From contig JAQPZY010001659.1 of the NCBI GenBank assembly GCA_029931535.1, positions 5,834,001 through 5,898,000 of the forward strand: a stretch of 64,000 nt of DNA, given 5' to 3'. Under the pieces are notes generated by a model that had not been told where the DNA came from, ran no database searches, and worked only from the letters and a program-made list of their open reading frames with translations. Below are positions 25,731 through 37,900 of this stretch, piece after piece. A program made the position numbers and the translations under genes. The stretch comes from Margaritifera margaritifera. Its lineage: Eukaryota; Mollusca; Bivalvia; Unionida; Margaritiferidae. Position 1 is the first letter of the stretch; every line of letters starts with the position of its first letter.

Positions 25731-26246
25731 ATAAAAAACAAAGGTTTCTGCACAATACGTTTAGTTGAACACCGCATACCTGAAGTTATTGAGACCTGTT
25801 GGTATATAGTCAACAATATATCGCAAACTGGACGGGCGTCTAATGTGCCTTTCACGGTACTTTTGTTGGTTTTTTGTTTCAAGATTGAAAGTTCACACAT
25901 TGCACTATTTGGGACAAAAGGCTGATGTAAAAAAGGGATATAAAAAACTTTGCATATCAGATGAAATTATTTTATTTACGCAACAATTTTTTTCAATTGG
26001 ACCCATGATGCTTAAATGTTAATTTTAATACCTTGTAACAGCTTGAAAGTGCACGAATATTGAGGGTCGTCCTAAGCACTTTGCAAGGAAGGAGTGGTCA
26101 GGTCGAACAGAGGTCTGCGAAAGGTAGAAACTCGATGACGAGGACTGGAGGTAGGTGTATATGGACCTTGGGGCAGTATTAATATTCCATGAAACCATGT
26201 TTATATTTTCTACAGTATATACAATCTTCTAATTATTTTGGTGCAG

Positions 26247-26449
26247 GTCGACAGATCAAGTTCATCCGAGGCTGTACGACGGCGGCGGCTGGAGAGGATT
26301 GCGTCAAGCGGGGTATAGACAACATAACCTTGTGCTATAAAAATTGCGGAACAGATGGCTGTAACGCTGCCAGCTATATTAGTTTCTGCAGCATTTCGAT
26401 ATTACTTCCAGTGGTGGTGACCAGTTTGCTTGTTTGGATTCATCGTTAG
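26247..26449 (+). CDS. Ly6/uPAR-family protein, C-terminal exon
   Basis: The terminal coding exon begins after an acceptor (TTTTGGTGCAG) and ends at a TAG. Joined in phase to the exon at 9753 it reads DQSG then RQIKFIRGCTT, and contributes five more cysteines including C...CYKNC...DGCNAA, the closing C-x-N motif of the three-finger family. Together the two exons give exactly ten cysteines in the mature part. One N-glycosylation sequon (NIT) precedes the CYKNC. After NAAS comes a hydrophobic tail (ILLPVVVTSLLVWIHR) with only a short basic end, as in GPI-anchor signals; a cell-surface GPI-anchored protein is therefore likely. In animals such proteins act as receptor modulators or in junction and channel assembly; which applies here cannot be told. 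Confidence 0.85.
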
Positions 26450-26867
26450 TTATAGCAAAAATGCTTAACGATTTCTTTGTGAAAAACCCTTCTACCAAGG
26501 CGATGTAAAGCTATTTTCAAGAGGAGCTTATACCTGTTTTGTTTTTAATACTTTTTTTATATTGAAAACCACGATTTCAGTTCAGAAACATGTTTTACAA
26601 ACCTTGAATTTTTTGTATTTTCCAATATTTTGCCCGCTATAGGAGATAGTATCTTTAATTAGAATAGGTCAATTATGCGAAATGATTAGGATGTACAAAA
26701 AGATTTTCAATGGGTTCCGGCACAAAAATTGCGGCCAGTTCAGAGAGAAATTTCTGATGGCAGAATTGTCCCAGTACGTGGCGAGACCAAGAACACGTCA
26801 TAGTACTTGCGGTGTAACAGGAACAATGTAGATGCGATCTGTTATCATTGTTTTCATCGTAGACTAC

Positions 26868-26873
26868 AATAAA
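26868..26873 (+). promoter_or_regulatory. polyadenylation signal of the Ly6-like gene
   Basis: AATAAA 419 bases after the stop codon, the first on this strand in a plausible position. It implies a 3' UTR of about 430-450 bases. Confidence 0.55.
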
Positions 26874-26879
26874 CGATCT

Positions 26880-29847
26880 GTAGTTATACCAAGCCTAGCT
26901 TTTCCAAGTTAGTAATTTGCGAATAGATTGTATAACTGATGTTATTGAGGTATGTTGTGTTTATTACTAAAAGAAAATAGTTCATATATATAATAATCGC
27001 GGGAAAACGGCGGTATTAGATTATTAACCATGAATTATAAATATTTTACATATTGGACATATTTGTATAGAAAAAATCTACTTTGGTGTCAAATGATTGA
27101 TACATTATACTCACTGTCTCACCTGCCCAGCAGGACGAGAATAATACAATCTATCATATGTATTGGTATTGGTTAGGGAAATCCCAACCGAAGGGACCAT
27201 AATGGTCCTTAAAGCTCCACACAGGTCATACTCTTTCAGAATATATCGCTGCCGTAACTGTGTTTAGACTCCTAGGTCATCTACACCTTAATTAATTGTC
27301 TCCACATATTAGTACATGAGAAGTTCGACTGATTCGTATCATTTTGTTCTCTATGCACACATTGAAATCCCATCAAGAACGAGGATGTTGGCTCAGACGC
27401 GTTACAATGTGACGCGATTAGCATATTACGACGTCTGCTCACATGCTATCTTATAACGACATGACTGAAAGCAATTCGCCGGTACCCGGCCTAAATTAGG
27501 AAGCCAATATCATAGGTCGGTAACAAGTTAAATATGTGTCTCCCAAATAATGATTCAGTGACGTATTCGCACAGCAGTAACGTCATTCCCATGACTGTTA
27601 GTTTGGAAACTTACCCCAGAACTTCAGTGATTGATTGGTATATTCATATCGATTTAATGCATCATAATAAAAAAGTACGGAGATTCGGTACTTTCATTAA
27701 GATGGAGAAAATGATAGTTATCTGCAGTCCCACAAGCACCGAAAGTGTGATGCAGATATCAGCGAATGAAAGGACAAAGTATCTATTTAATTGTTTGGAT
27801 CTTTAAAAAAGCTAATGATAACTGGTTTAGACTGAAAAATTCAGTGCAAACTCGAAAATGTTAAAACTCAGATAACTCAAGCGCTGAAATTTTAACCATA
27901 GATAAAATAGCAGACGATATGATGTCGTGTATGTGAGAACAAAATAAACCAGAGTGGCGATGCGCCAATCAAAACGCTATTTTGACATCATAAAGGGAGG
28001 ATTAATAGGTTCTCACATTTCTAAAAGAGGGCTGGCCCATTTGGGAATCTACCGGACAGCAGATGGGCTGCGGGTTTTAGGTAACATTATAATGAGAGGG
28101 CCACCATGATGGTGGGCCGCCTGTTCTAAGGGAAGATCCAAATTTTTTGTCCAGTAAGTCATTTTTGCCCTGTGCGCTATTTATGAACTCACAAACGTCG
28201 ACGATGTTTTACCAAATCTGAAACTTTGACTTCGCTTGTGTGCGTAAGCCCAAATGTTTTAAATGAACTTTATGGGACAAAATGTCATGTTTGTACAAGG
28301 AAAATAATTTTCTAGACTTTCATCGTTTTCATGCTTAAGAGCCGTGCTTCTTTAACACTCTTGATACCTTCGAACTGAAGAGTACCACATCAAAAACTAC
28401 AGTCGGTCACTGTAATCTTCGTTTCAGTCCGCTAAGCATTTTTTTTTTGTGGAGATTTGCCAGAGTGCTTTTTGTCACTGCCTGTATAATCATTTTTTGT
28501 GTGTGGAGATTTGCCAGAGAGCTTTTTGTCACTGCCTGTATTAAGCGGATAATGTTGTCTAAAATAAGGTAGTTAATTCCAAGGAAGTTTATTGTTTTCT
28601 TTGTTAAAATCGGAATGTTATTGAAGCAACACAAGTTTAAAGAAGTCGGGATTTCTTTTTGGGGGGTGGGTTGGTTGGTAGGGTTTACAGTATCACAGTT
28701 TTCTAACTCATACGTTTAAGTTTTTTTAATGTATTGATTTATTTTCGTGAACTAATAACGATATATGAAGGAGAATAAAACGTTAATAATGGTCGTACGA
28801 ACGAGGGTGATGAATGAAAACAGATGTTTGTTTTCCCAAAAATTGAATGTAGTACTAAATAAATGTCTGACATAGGATTAAATTATCATGGTTGGTAAAT
28901 TAAGTCCAAAGGACTTTATATTAACTTTGTGATTGATTAGGTAAAAATGTACACTTTGATAAATACCCAACCATGACCATTTAATCCTTATAATTTCATT
29001 TTTTTTTCCTTTCCATCTTTAGGTCAGTGGATTCCATCAATAAAGCATTTGATTTTAGGTAGCTCGTAGTTTTCTTTTATTAACCTCTTCATACTGCCCT
29101 AGAATACATAGCCCCATCTTCGATTGCCAAGGGTAGTATGTCCACATTGTTTATCATCGATGTGGAACTAAGTGTATCAAATACCCTTGACAAGCGAAGA
29201 TGACCTAGCCGGTACAAAATCATAACACAGGGGTTAATGAGGGTGACCATGATTTGTTTTACTGAGGAAATATACCGTATGTGTTGACATTCACTGTTCT
29301 TGCTTTCTATGCAGTTTGATCTTTCCCCCGAAAAGTGGAATCCATTTTTGTCATATGACCTGACCCTAAATAACAGCTAATTAAAAACACGATGTCAAGC
29401 AAATATGCAATCCTTTATGAAGGTGCATTTGCTCTTAAAACTTGCCATATATTTTGTTCCACAACAGCGGTGAGTGTTTGCGTACAGGAAGGACTTGCGA
29501 TTGCAATGTTTGAACTTCTAATTAGAGATTGTATCTGCCGTTGCCAAATTAGATCTGAGGTCACGGGAGGGGGGTTGCTCTAATTGTGATATTGGGAGGT
29601 GGGCGAGGTTGTTCTTATTGTAATTTTGTAAGGAATTGATACAGGCAATTAGGAACCGACAGAAGGCCCCAAAATGTGTTGATGTGTACAAAATTCCATA
29701 GCAATGTCACATGACGGTCTACAGACAATCACATGGTATAAAACACAGTAAATTCACAAGAAATATAACTTTTTAAAATTTAATGTTGGTTTTGTAATTC
29801 AATTCTCGAGGAAATATATATGTTAGGCATCACTACACTAACAGAGC
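26880..29847. other. non-coding stretch
   Basis: No gene recognised. It holds a ~60-bp direct duplication near 28445-28545 (both copies have GGAGATTTGCCAGAG and TTTTTGTCACTGCCTGTAT), a short hairpin GGGCCACCAT/ATGGTGG near 28100, and a pair of inverted ~25-bp segments containing CTTCG and AAGGGTA (29117-29142 and 29176-29205) that look like a small MITE. Confidence 0.5.
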
Positions 29848-30365
29848 CATTCAGGTGTTTTTGCATCCTATTGTAGCCCCTAAGAAAAATTTCTTCATAT
29901 GTTTTCTACTTTCCTGTTGATTTGCTGTTGTCAGCGAAGAATGTTCCTTGCATTCAATAAAAAAAAAACAAAAAAAAAAAAAACAAAAAAAAAACAAAAA
30001 AACAAACAAACAAACAAACAAAAACAAAAAACAAAAAAAAAAAACATTAAAGCCTAAAGATACAATATAATGTTTATTGAGTTCAGCCGCTTGACTTTTG
30101 TATAGGTTAATAAACGAACATGGTGTGATTCGGTGGGATTGGAACGGTCACTTACACATCTCCAGTCATTTCATTAAAATGAAACTATTTCTAGCAAATG
30201 CAGCATAACCTATGTGCTGATTTTAAAAATATTGTGTCCATGTTAATGCCTAATATAAGTAAAATAGTCTTAGTGCATCTAAGCCTATAATTAATGCACA
30301 TACTTTCATTAAACAAATGTTAAAATAAATAAATAAAGGAAATATATAAGGAACCTAATTAGTCT
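29848..30365 (+). repeat. dispersed repeat R, copy 2
   Basis: First of two adjacent copies of repeat R. It shares TGCATCCTATTGTAGCCCC, CCTTGCATTCAATA, AATGTTTATTGAG, GGAACGGTCACTT and GGAAATATATAAGGAAC with copy 3. An A/C-rich run at 29960-30045 has expanded inside it. Confidence 0.75.
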
Positions 30366-30399
30366 GGTGATTGCCTTCAAGATATCACAACACTAATTC

Positions 30400-30845
30400 A
30401 GTCAATCCGTTGTTATTGCGTTTTAATTTAGTCCCTAAGAAAATCATTAATATTCTGTTCTCTGCATTTTCCTCGAAATTTGCTAACCAGATACAGAATG
30501 CTACTTGCATCCAACAGAAAACAGCATTAAAGTCTAAACTGACAATAACATGTTTATTGAGTCTCTCGGCTTTTGCATAATGACAAAACAAATAGGATTG
30601 ATACGGCTGGTTTTTTGGAAAGGTCACTTGCACCAAAGCCACCAGTTATTTTATTATCATGCAACTATTTCCAAAAAATGCAAGATAACATATGCTTGTT
30701 TTTTTATATGTTGTCTCTAAGTTGGTTCCTAACATAAATCGTATAGTCTAGGTGTATTTGAAATTACAACTAATTCATTGGATGTCATCAAGAACGTAGA
30801 TAAAAGAAGGAAATATATAAGAAACATACTTATTGTAGGGATACC
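30400..30845 (+). repeat. dispersed repeat R, copy 3
   Basis: In tandem with copy 2 and in the same order of landmarks (TTGCATCCAACAGAAA, CATGTTTATTGAG, GGAAAGGTCACTT, GGAAATATATAAGAAAC), but lacking the A-rich expansion. The tandem arrangement suggests local duplication. Confidence 0.75.
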
Positions 30846-31861
30846 TGTTAGAAATTGTTTTTTTAATTTAAAGCCTTTCTACGAGTTTTATCTTTCTTAT
30901 CTGGGATTAGACAATACGTAAAAGAAGGTAAATAAAAAAACTATAAAAAGACGAAACTTATACAATGCAACAGTAAAATGGCAAATAAAAAAATTAGCAA
31001 ATAAAATGTAATTCATAAATTTGAATAAAATAAATAATACTTATATTTACTGCTCTGAATCTTTTCAATCATTGGAGTTCATCAAGCATGACGAAAGCTT
31101 GGCCTACATTTAAAATGGGGCGATATTTGTTTGTACAGAGACACTCAGTCCTAATTGTTTAAATTATTCATTATGTTTACTAATAATCATAAACCTTTCC
31201 AGCAACACATACAAATAACATATAAAGTACATGCCTGCAGTTTTTCACACTGAGTCGTTCATTCAGGCAGAGTGAGAGTGTCCTGGAGAAAAAAAAAGTA
31301 AAAATAATTCAACAGAATATGAATTAATCTATCATTCTTTTCTATGAAGACTATACATTCATCGAGAGTTCCTATTTAAAACGAGAGGTACTTTTATGCA
31401 TGGGATAATCGTGCTTAATTCAATCAGTTATAAATAAGAACGAACTTGACCAAGTGGGATTTATCCCCAGTACATAAATACAAAATATATCATATCCAAA
31501 TAAAACTGACAGAAACCTTAAGAAATAGGCTTGCTGAGTTTGTGAAGTGTCTCCTGCTGTTTATAATGCAGAATTATACCAAGCAAGTAGTCAGTGTTGA
31601 TAATTATATATAGAACTAATTTTGTTAATTATTATAAATCATTGATCAAGGTCCTTGTCAGTCAATGATATTTTACGCAATCAATTTAAAACTTTTCAAA
31701 AGTGGGCATTCGGAACATGAAAATACCTAAATATAATTTGAAAAACATTTCTATGCAAAAGTTAAAGAGCAGAATTAGTTGGTTACCAACATTGCCTCTG
31801 CATGTAGCACAGAATAGCTTTATAACATTCTCGAGAATACAAAAGTTTAGGTATTCAATTC

Positions 31862-31933
<72 letters not shown>

Positions 31934-33189
31934 TTGTACTACATATTTGAAAAAGAAAATACAACAACAACAACAACCCAAAATCCCCACAAATTATTTT
32001 TAGCCCCCCCCCCCCAAAAAAAAAAAATTGTACCATGTAAAGACATCTGTTGTGATGATTGTCAAGAATGCTTCATATTCAAGTACTTTCTCCATTTAAA
32101 TGACATTTTATATTTTGGATTTTGGTCTTTAGCAGTCCTCCCAGCTATACTAATGATATATCCAGGCTTTTAAGTTAATCTAGTCAATTTATGTATTCGA
32201 GGCTTTCATCTTGCGCATATTTCAGGACGTTACTTGGATTCATTTTGAAAACATGTCTCATAAACTTTGATTTACTTCCTCTGATGTTAATGTCAGTATT
32301 TTCTAAACGAATTCCTTCTCAAGCGTTTTTGATGGAGATGGTGCTCGGCATAGATAATTTGAATAAAACCGTTGATAAAAGATGATATATGTCTAACTTA
32401 ATGGCACACCACGTCTCACCCATACAGCGGAGCAGATCTTATGTTCCTTTGCACCATGTTCAGATATAAGTTATGCATGTTAAAGTTCAATTTAAACGAA
32501 ATGCATTGGCAGCAGAAAGTCTCTAAAAAGCGTTTATGGCTCAAACCATCATTGGCTGCAGTCTATGACAGAGCAATCCAAAACCCAAATGATGCATTAT
32601 TATAACAAACATGGATATAGTTCTTATCAAATGAAGAATAAAAAATAGCTAATTTTCCAGAATGATAATTGAAATGTACAGTTGAATCAACCTTTTGTGA
32701 TACTGTAAAGGATTTGACTTTTGCAATAATTAATGGATACAGATGAAACCCTTGGTGCGCATATTCGATGATTTTCCAGACCAGAATTCAGGCCATCTGC
32801 ATTTATATTGGGTTTATCCATGCCGAATAATAAGTTTCTATCATTAGGATGCGGATTTGTATTCAAATGTATAACGTGTATATGTTAAGAAAAACAGAGA
32901 ACATAAAACCTATCCAATGAAAAATCAGGACCCGTATGTTCGAAACTATTTTATTACGAAACTCAAGCTCATGTACAATGTCTGAAAACTGTGACTTTCT
33001 GTAACTTTAATCAATGTGAAGTTAGAATTATAGAACTTTTTTTTAGCTTTGGTTTCTCTTGTAAACTTGCTGAATTTCAATTACTTGGGCATACCGAACA
33101 TATCAGGTCTGATTTAGGGATTTTAAACTTGAGCTTGATTCTCTTATACAAAATGTGTTGCTAATAAGAGGTCAGATCCTATAAATTTC
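30846..33189. other. non-coding stretch
   Basis: Contains a (TA)n microsatellite (31869-31931). Short open frames here have no recognisable domain. Confidence 0.5.
31869..31931. repeat. (TA)n microsatellite
   Basis: About 31 TA units. Confidence 0.97.
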
Positions 33190-33202
33190 TATTCTGAAGT
33201 TA

Positions 33203-33400
33203 ATTAGGTATTGTTATTTTTTTTTAGTTTTAACGGCACTTTTAACATATTATTGGCTATATCATGCGGAGGAAATGGGTGCTAAGTGTCTTTCCCAAGG
33301 CAACACCGAGGCAGCCGACCCGGGTTGGCCTGGGCGGGTATCGAACCCGCGACCCGGGTTAAGAGTCGGACGCTGTAGCAACTGAGCTACTGCGGCTCCC
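33203..33400 (-). mobile_element. tRNA-derived SINE, copy B, with target duplication
   Basis: Read on the - strand, the head GGGAGCCGCAGTAGCTCAGT has a good A box (TAGCTCAGTTG), a CTCTTAA anticodon-like loop as in tRNA-Lys, and an intact B box (GGTTCGATACC). The body has GGGTCGGCTGCCTCGGTGTT and CCTTGGGAAAGACACTTAGC, then an A-rich tail. It is flanked by a 13-bp duplication with one mismatch (TATTCTGAAGTTA at 33190-33202, TACTCTGAAGTTA at 33401-33413). Intact promoter boxes and a clear duplication indicate a fairly young insertion. It is not a functional tRNA gene: the cloverleaf is not closed and it continues into SINE body. Confidence 0.9.
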
Positions 33401-33493
33401 TACTCTGAAGTTACGGTTTATAATTTTTACCCGGTGTAAAAATGTCATATGCTAGCATTAAATATCAAATTAGCACCAATTTATGTATCTCAT

Positions 33494-33496
<3 letters not shown>

Positions 33497-33567
<71 letters not shown>
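33497..33567. repeat. (TA)n microsatellite
   Basis: About 35 TA units. Confidence 0.97.
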
Positions 33568-33570
<3 letters not shown>

Positions 33571-34191
33571 ATAAGAATATACAGGGGTATATATTTCAAT
33601 GTCATCTGAATCAGAATGTAATTGCATCTATTCGACACGTGGATAAAATAGAAAAAGTTACAATACAAGCAATTTCCTTACATTATTAATATATATTTAT
33701 ATAATAGTAATAAAAAAGAGTCCCGGGTATATATTTCAACATTATCCAAAACAGCGATGTAACTAGTGTAGACATTTCTTTTTATCTTTCAATTTGTATT
33801 CAAGAATGCATTTATCCATCGATGAGAATTTATACTTTTTTGGGTGCAGAAGAATGCGTCACATTACTGATTTCAACAACAGAGATGCTGAAATGGTACC
33901 GTAATCAATTTTGCTTTGCTTTCAAATTTACAAAAATACTGACAAAATTTGAACACCAGGAAATTATCACCGATGAAGAATTCGCAAGAATGTTTAAGAT
34001 ATGAAACCAATCTGCAAATATAAACTTTTTGATCTGTTTGCCGAAACAAAATTTGAAATTTGTTATAGTTATAACTACACATTCATATCATAACAAAACT
34101 ATGAATATGTTTCAGATATATAAGCTTTTTTGCGTAGAGATAAGAAAATATTTCACTCGTGAAGTGAAAATATTTGGTATTGTCATTAGTA
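33568..34191. other. non-coding stretch with a hairpin
   Basis: Two related ~60-bp segments (near 33590 and 33728) share GGTATATATTTCAA. A hairpin with arms AAATATTTCAC / GTGAAAATATTT lies at about 34145-34175, directly before repeat X. No gene recognised. Confidence 0.5.
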
Positions 34192-34474
34192 ACCGCTGCA
34201 TTACTACATCGATAAATAGAGGTTCCAAAATTTTAGAGTAATTTTAGGACAGCAACTTTTTACAAATTTAGTTTGCACATATTATGCTTAAAATTGTGTA
34301 TTTGTCAAATTAATGACTGTTTTCTTACGAGAAACTGAAGATATTTTTTATTTTTGTTAACACATTTGTTGCACGGTTTGATACAGTGAATATTGTTTGG
34401 GTGGTGGTACTGTAGGAACATCACAGAGCGGTCGTATCCGACAAACTTCAGAGCGTAACATCTTTAAACACAAG
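34192..34474 (+). repeat. repeat X, copy 1, part before the retrotransposon
   Basis: Matches the complement of about 57614-57890, with shared landmarks ATTACTACATCGATAAA, AATTTTAGGACA, TTGTTAACACATTTGT and GTAACATCTTTAAACA. It is cut at 34474 by the Steamer-like element and resumes at 39219. Confidence 0.85.
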
Positions 34475-34660
34475 TGTCATGAAAACGAGGAAGTCTCAAG
34501 TTGTTACACACACAGGGTTTATTGACGCACGTTCGTACTACACATCAGATCTCTTCCATGATGGATCGCAGCGCCCCCTATATCGGGGAGCAGTCCCTAT
34601 CTAATGTTGCAGCTACTAAGGGGAGCAGTTATTAATTAGAACTAACGACGATACCACACA
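34475..34660 (-). repeat. 3' LTR of the Steamer-like element
   Basis: 186 bp with TG...CA ends (TGTCATG ... CCACACA on the + strand). Relative to the other LTR it has four base differences and lacks 3 bases. Confidence 0.95.
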
Positions 34661-34673
34661 TCTCCCCTCTTTT
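34661..34673 (-). promoter_or_regulatory. polypurine tract
   Basis: On the - strand AAAAGAGGGGAGA lies directly against the 3' LTR, the expected place for the plus-strand primer of reverse transcription. Confidence 0.9.
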
Positions 34674-34960
34674 GAGATTATCTGAACATAACATTTTTCT
34701 TATGACTAGATAGGAAAAAAATGAATCAATTCCGCCAATATGAAAACATGAAATGAGTAAGCAATGAATTTACTGTCTTTGTATCTTAATTGTCCACTGA
34801 AAGAATTTGACGGAATTGAATTATATACTAGGTTACTGTAAACTGGCACAGTATAGTCCTGATTCTAATTCTATAGAAAACCTAAAAGCCCAATTCTTTT
34901 GCAATAATTCATAAATTGAGTACTAAACTACACATTGGCACATTTATAAAAGTCACTTTC

Positions 34961-37900
34961 TTAGACAAAATCACTGAATCTGGCTGGTTTTCGGACGACT
35001 CTCCCACTTAACGTCCGCACTGGAGTGTCTGGAGTGTTGGGCCCACTGGGTACAGTTGGCTTGCAGGGGGTGGGCTGCACTGGGTCATGCTGGGTGGTCG
35101 AAGCATCAGATGGTGGCACAGTCTCCTTGTTATTGAGAGACTTTGTGCCGGACTCCAAATGGGTCCTGACTGGAGAATGTGGGGACTTTGTTGCAATGTC
35201 TGTAGACGAATTTGTATTGACTGGAAGTAGATTCTCAGGGCTTTTCATCCTCTGTACATGGATTCGATTGCGCCTGTATATCCCTTGGGGAGTTTTTACC
35301 AAGTAACTTCTTCGGTCTTTGTCGGCTTGAATAACTTTGCCTGGTGTTGACCACTTGTTATCGTTTCCATGCCATTTGATTCTCACGCTGTCTCCCTCAG
35401 CAGTATCTGGTAAATTATGTGCAGTGTGGCGCCGGTTGTAAAAGAATTCATATCTTTGTTTTGTCTTAAGGTCTCTCTGCCTTATGTCTTTGAGGTTTGG
35501 CCACTTGGGGTTTAATTTCTTTTCAATAATGGGCAAGGTGGTCCTCATCTGGCGTCCCATCATCAATTGGGCTGGGCTGGCACCTGTCGCAGCTGTCGGT
35601 GTGGCTCTATAAGCCATCAAGGCAAGGAATACATCATCCTGTTTAAGTATGGACTTTGCTATTTTGACACCACTTTCTGCTTCACCATTCGCCTGTGGGT
35701 AGTGAGGACTAGTAAATGTTTGTTTGAAGTTGTATTTCTCAGCAAACTCCTTGAATTCTGAGGAAGTGAATTGGGTGTCATTGTCTGATACTACGATTTC
35801 TGGAATCCCCCATCGTGCAAATGTGCTCTTCAGTTTTCCAATTACCTGCTGGGAGGTTGTTTTAGTTAGATGCATAATTTTCAAATAGCGTGAAAAGTAG
35901 TCAATAGCTACCAGGTATCTTTCTTGTTTGGATTCACAAATATCGATTGCAATTTTCTGCCATGGTCTGTCTGGTAGAGAGGTTGTCTTCAATGGTTCCC
36001 TCCTCTGTACTGGCTTCCTAATCTGACAAAATTCACAGGTCTCTATTTTGTCTTGGATCTGTCTCGAGATTCCAGGCCACCACAGACAATTTTGGGCTCT
36101 CTCACGGCATTTGGTTAAACCCTGATGACCCTCGTGGATGTTGTCAAGAATTCCTGGCCTTAAGACCGTAGGTATGATAACTCTGTCTCTGAAGAGAAAT
36201 AGGTCGTTCTGAATAGAGAGTTCACTGCGTACAGCAAAGTATGGGTGTACATCTAAGGGACAGCTATTTTTCTTATCTGGCCATCCATTCCTGGTGAAAG
36301 CCATTGCAGTCTGCAAATGGTGGTCACTCATGTAACCTTCTTTTATTTGTTCTAATTTCCTATCGGAAATTGGCCTGCATGCCTCCATTGACTCTATAAA
36401 AACTTCATTTTCCTCTTCACATGTGGCTTCCTGGCCTAGGAGAGGGCTCCGAGAAAGGGTGTCTGGAACCACCAAAAGCTTCCCAGCTACATACTCTGCC
36501 TTTGCGTTGAATCGTCTCAACCGCATCAACAGTCGTTGACACCTCAATGGAGCTTTATCTAAATCATGTGTGTTGATCAGTGGCACTAAAGGTTTGTGGT
36601 CAGTATTCAATATGAACGAGTCTAGTCCAACAAGATATCGTGAAAACTTCTCACAGGCCCACACACATGCAAGGTACTCCTTCTCTATCTATGCATATTT
36701 AACCTCTGCAGGGGTGAGTGTTCTGGAACAAAAGGCAACCTGCTTGAGTTTCTCTCCATGTTGTTGGAATAATGCCCCACCAATACCGTAACTACTGGCA
36801 TCAGCACTGACAACTGTTAACTTTCCAGGGTCGTAAAATGCTAAGACTGGTGCGGATGTCAGCATCTCCTTGACTTTCGTGATGGGGTAATCCTGGTCTG
36901 GGCCCCAATACCAGGCAGTGTCTGATTTCAACAGGTCCATAATTGGTCGCATTATTGTAGACATGTCTGGGAGGAATCTACCAAGGTAGTTGATCATGCC
37001 CATGGTGCGACGTAGCTCAGTGATATTTAATGGAGCAGGTAGCTCTTTCAGTGCGGCAACCTTTGCTGGACTGGGGAGTATGCCATCTGAGCTGATCACG
37101 TGACCGAAAAATTCCAGTTTGTTCTTCCTAAATTCACATTTTTCTTTGTTGAGCTTGAGACCACTCCTATTGAGCTTCTCCAGAACCACATTTAGGCGTC
37201 TGTCATGCTCCTCCAAGGTTCTGCCATAAATAAGTATATCATCCATAATGGCATCAGCCCCTTCATAGCCAGTCAGCAGCTCTGTCATTTTTCTCTGGAA
37301 AATCTCTGGTGCTGACGTAATACCAAATGGGACTCGTTTAAAGCAGAAGCGACCCTGCGGTGTAATAAAGGTTGTCAGCTTCGCACTTTCTGGATGTAAA
37401 GGTATTTGATAAAATCCGCTTTCTGCATCAAGTTTGGAGAAGACAGTGGAACCTATTAGCTTCGGTGATATATCATCTAGAGTAGGGAGCATGTATCTTT
37501 CCCGTTTGACAGCCTCGTTCAGCTTTTTCAAGTCGACACAAATTCTAACTTTGCCATTTTTCTTAGGGACTGGTACCATAGGTGCACACCATTCTGTAGG
37601 CTCTGTTACTTCCTCAATGATGCCTTCCTGCTGCATGCGGAGCAATTCTTCTTTCACCTTAGACAACAAAGGAAATGGTACGCGCCTGGGTGCAGCTATA
37701 CTGTATGGCCTGGCATCATCCTTGAGTATGATCTGTACTGGCTCACACTTCAACAGACCAAAGTGCCCAAAGGCTGTTTTGTTGATCTCTTCAACTCTTT
37801 TCACAAGACCCATTGCATGTGCAACTGCACGTCCAAGGAGATTATTGGCACGTGGTCCCTTGATGACAAATAATCGAAACTGGTACGATACTTTCTTATA

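Larger units (their letters stand above)
9891..26246 (+). other. 16.4-kb intron of the Ly6-like gene
   Basis: The exon ending at 9890 (phase 1) and the exon starting at 26247 join without a frame break and complete the ten-cysteine pattern, so no further coding exon is required between them. The intron is full of mobile elements: inverted arms, a SINE, a LINE with a nested LTR, a second LTR and two satellite arrays, all listed separately. Confidence 0.7.

Noticed and set aside
33332..33400. A tRNA gene on the - strand
   Set aside because: The A and B boxes and the anticodon-like loop are present, but the acceptor stem does not close and the sequence continues into a SINE body with flanking target duplications.
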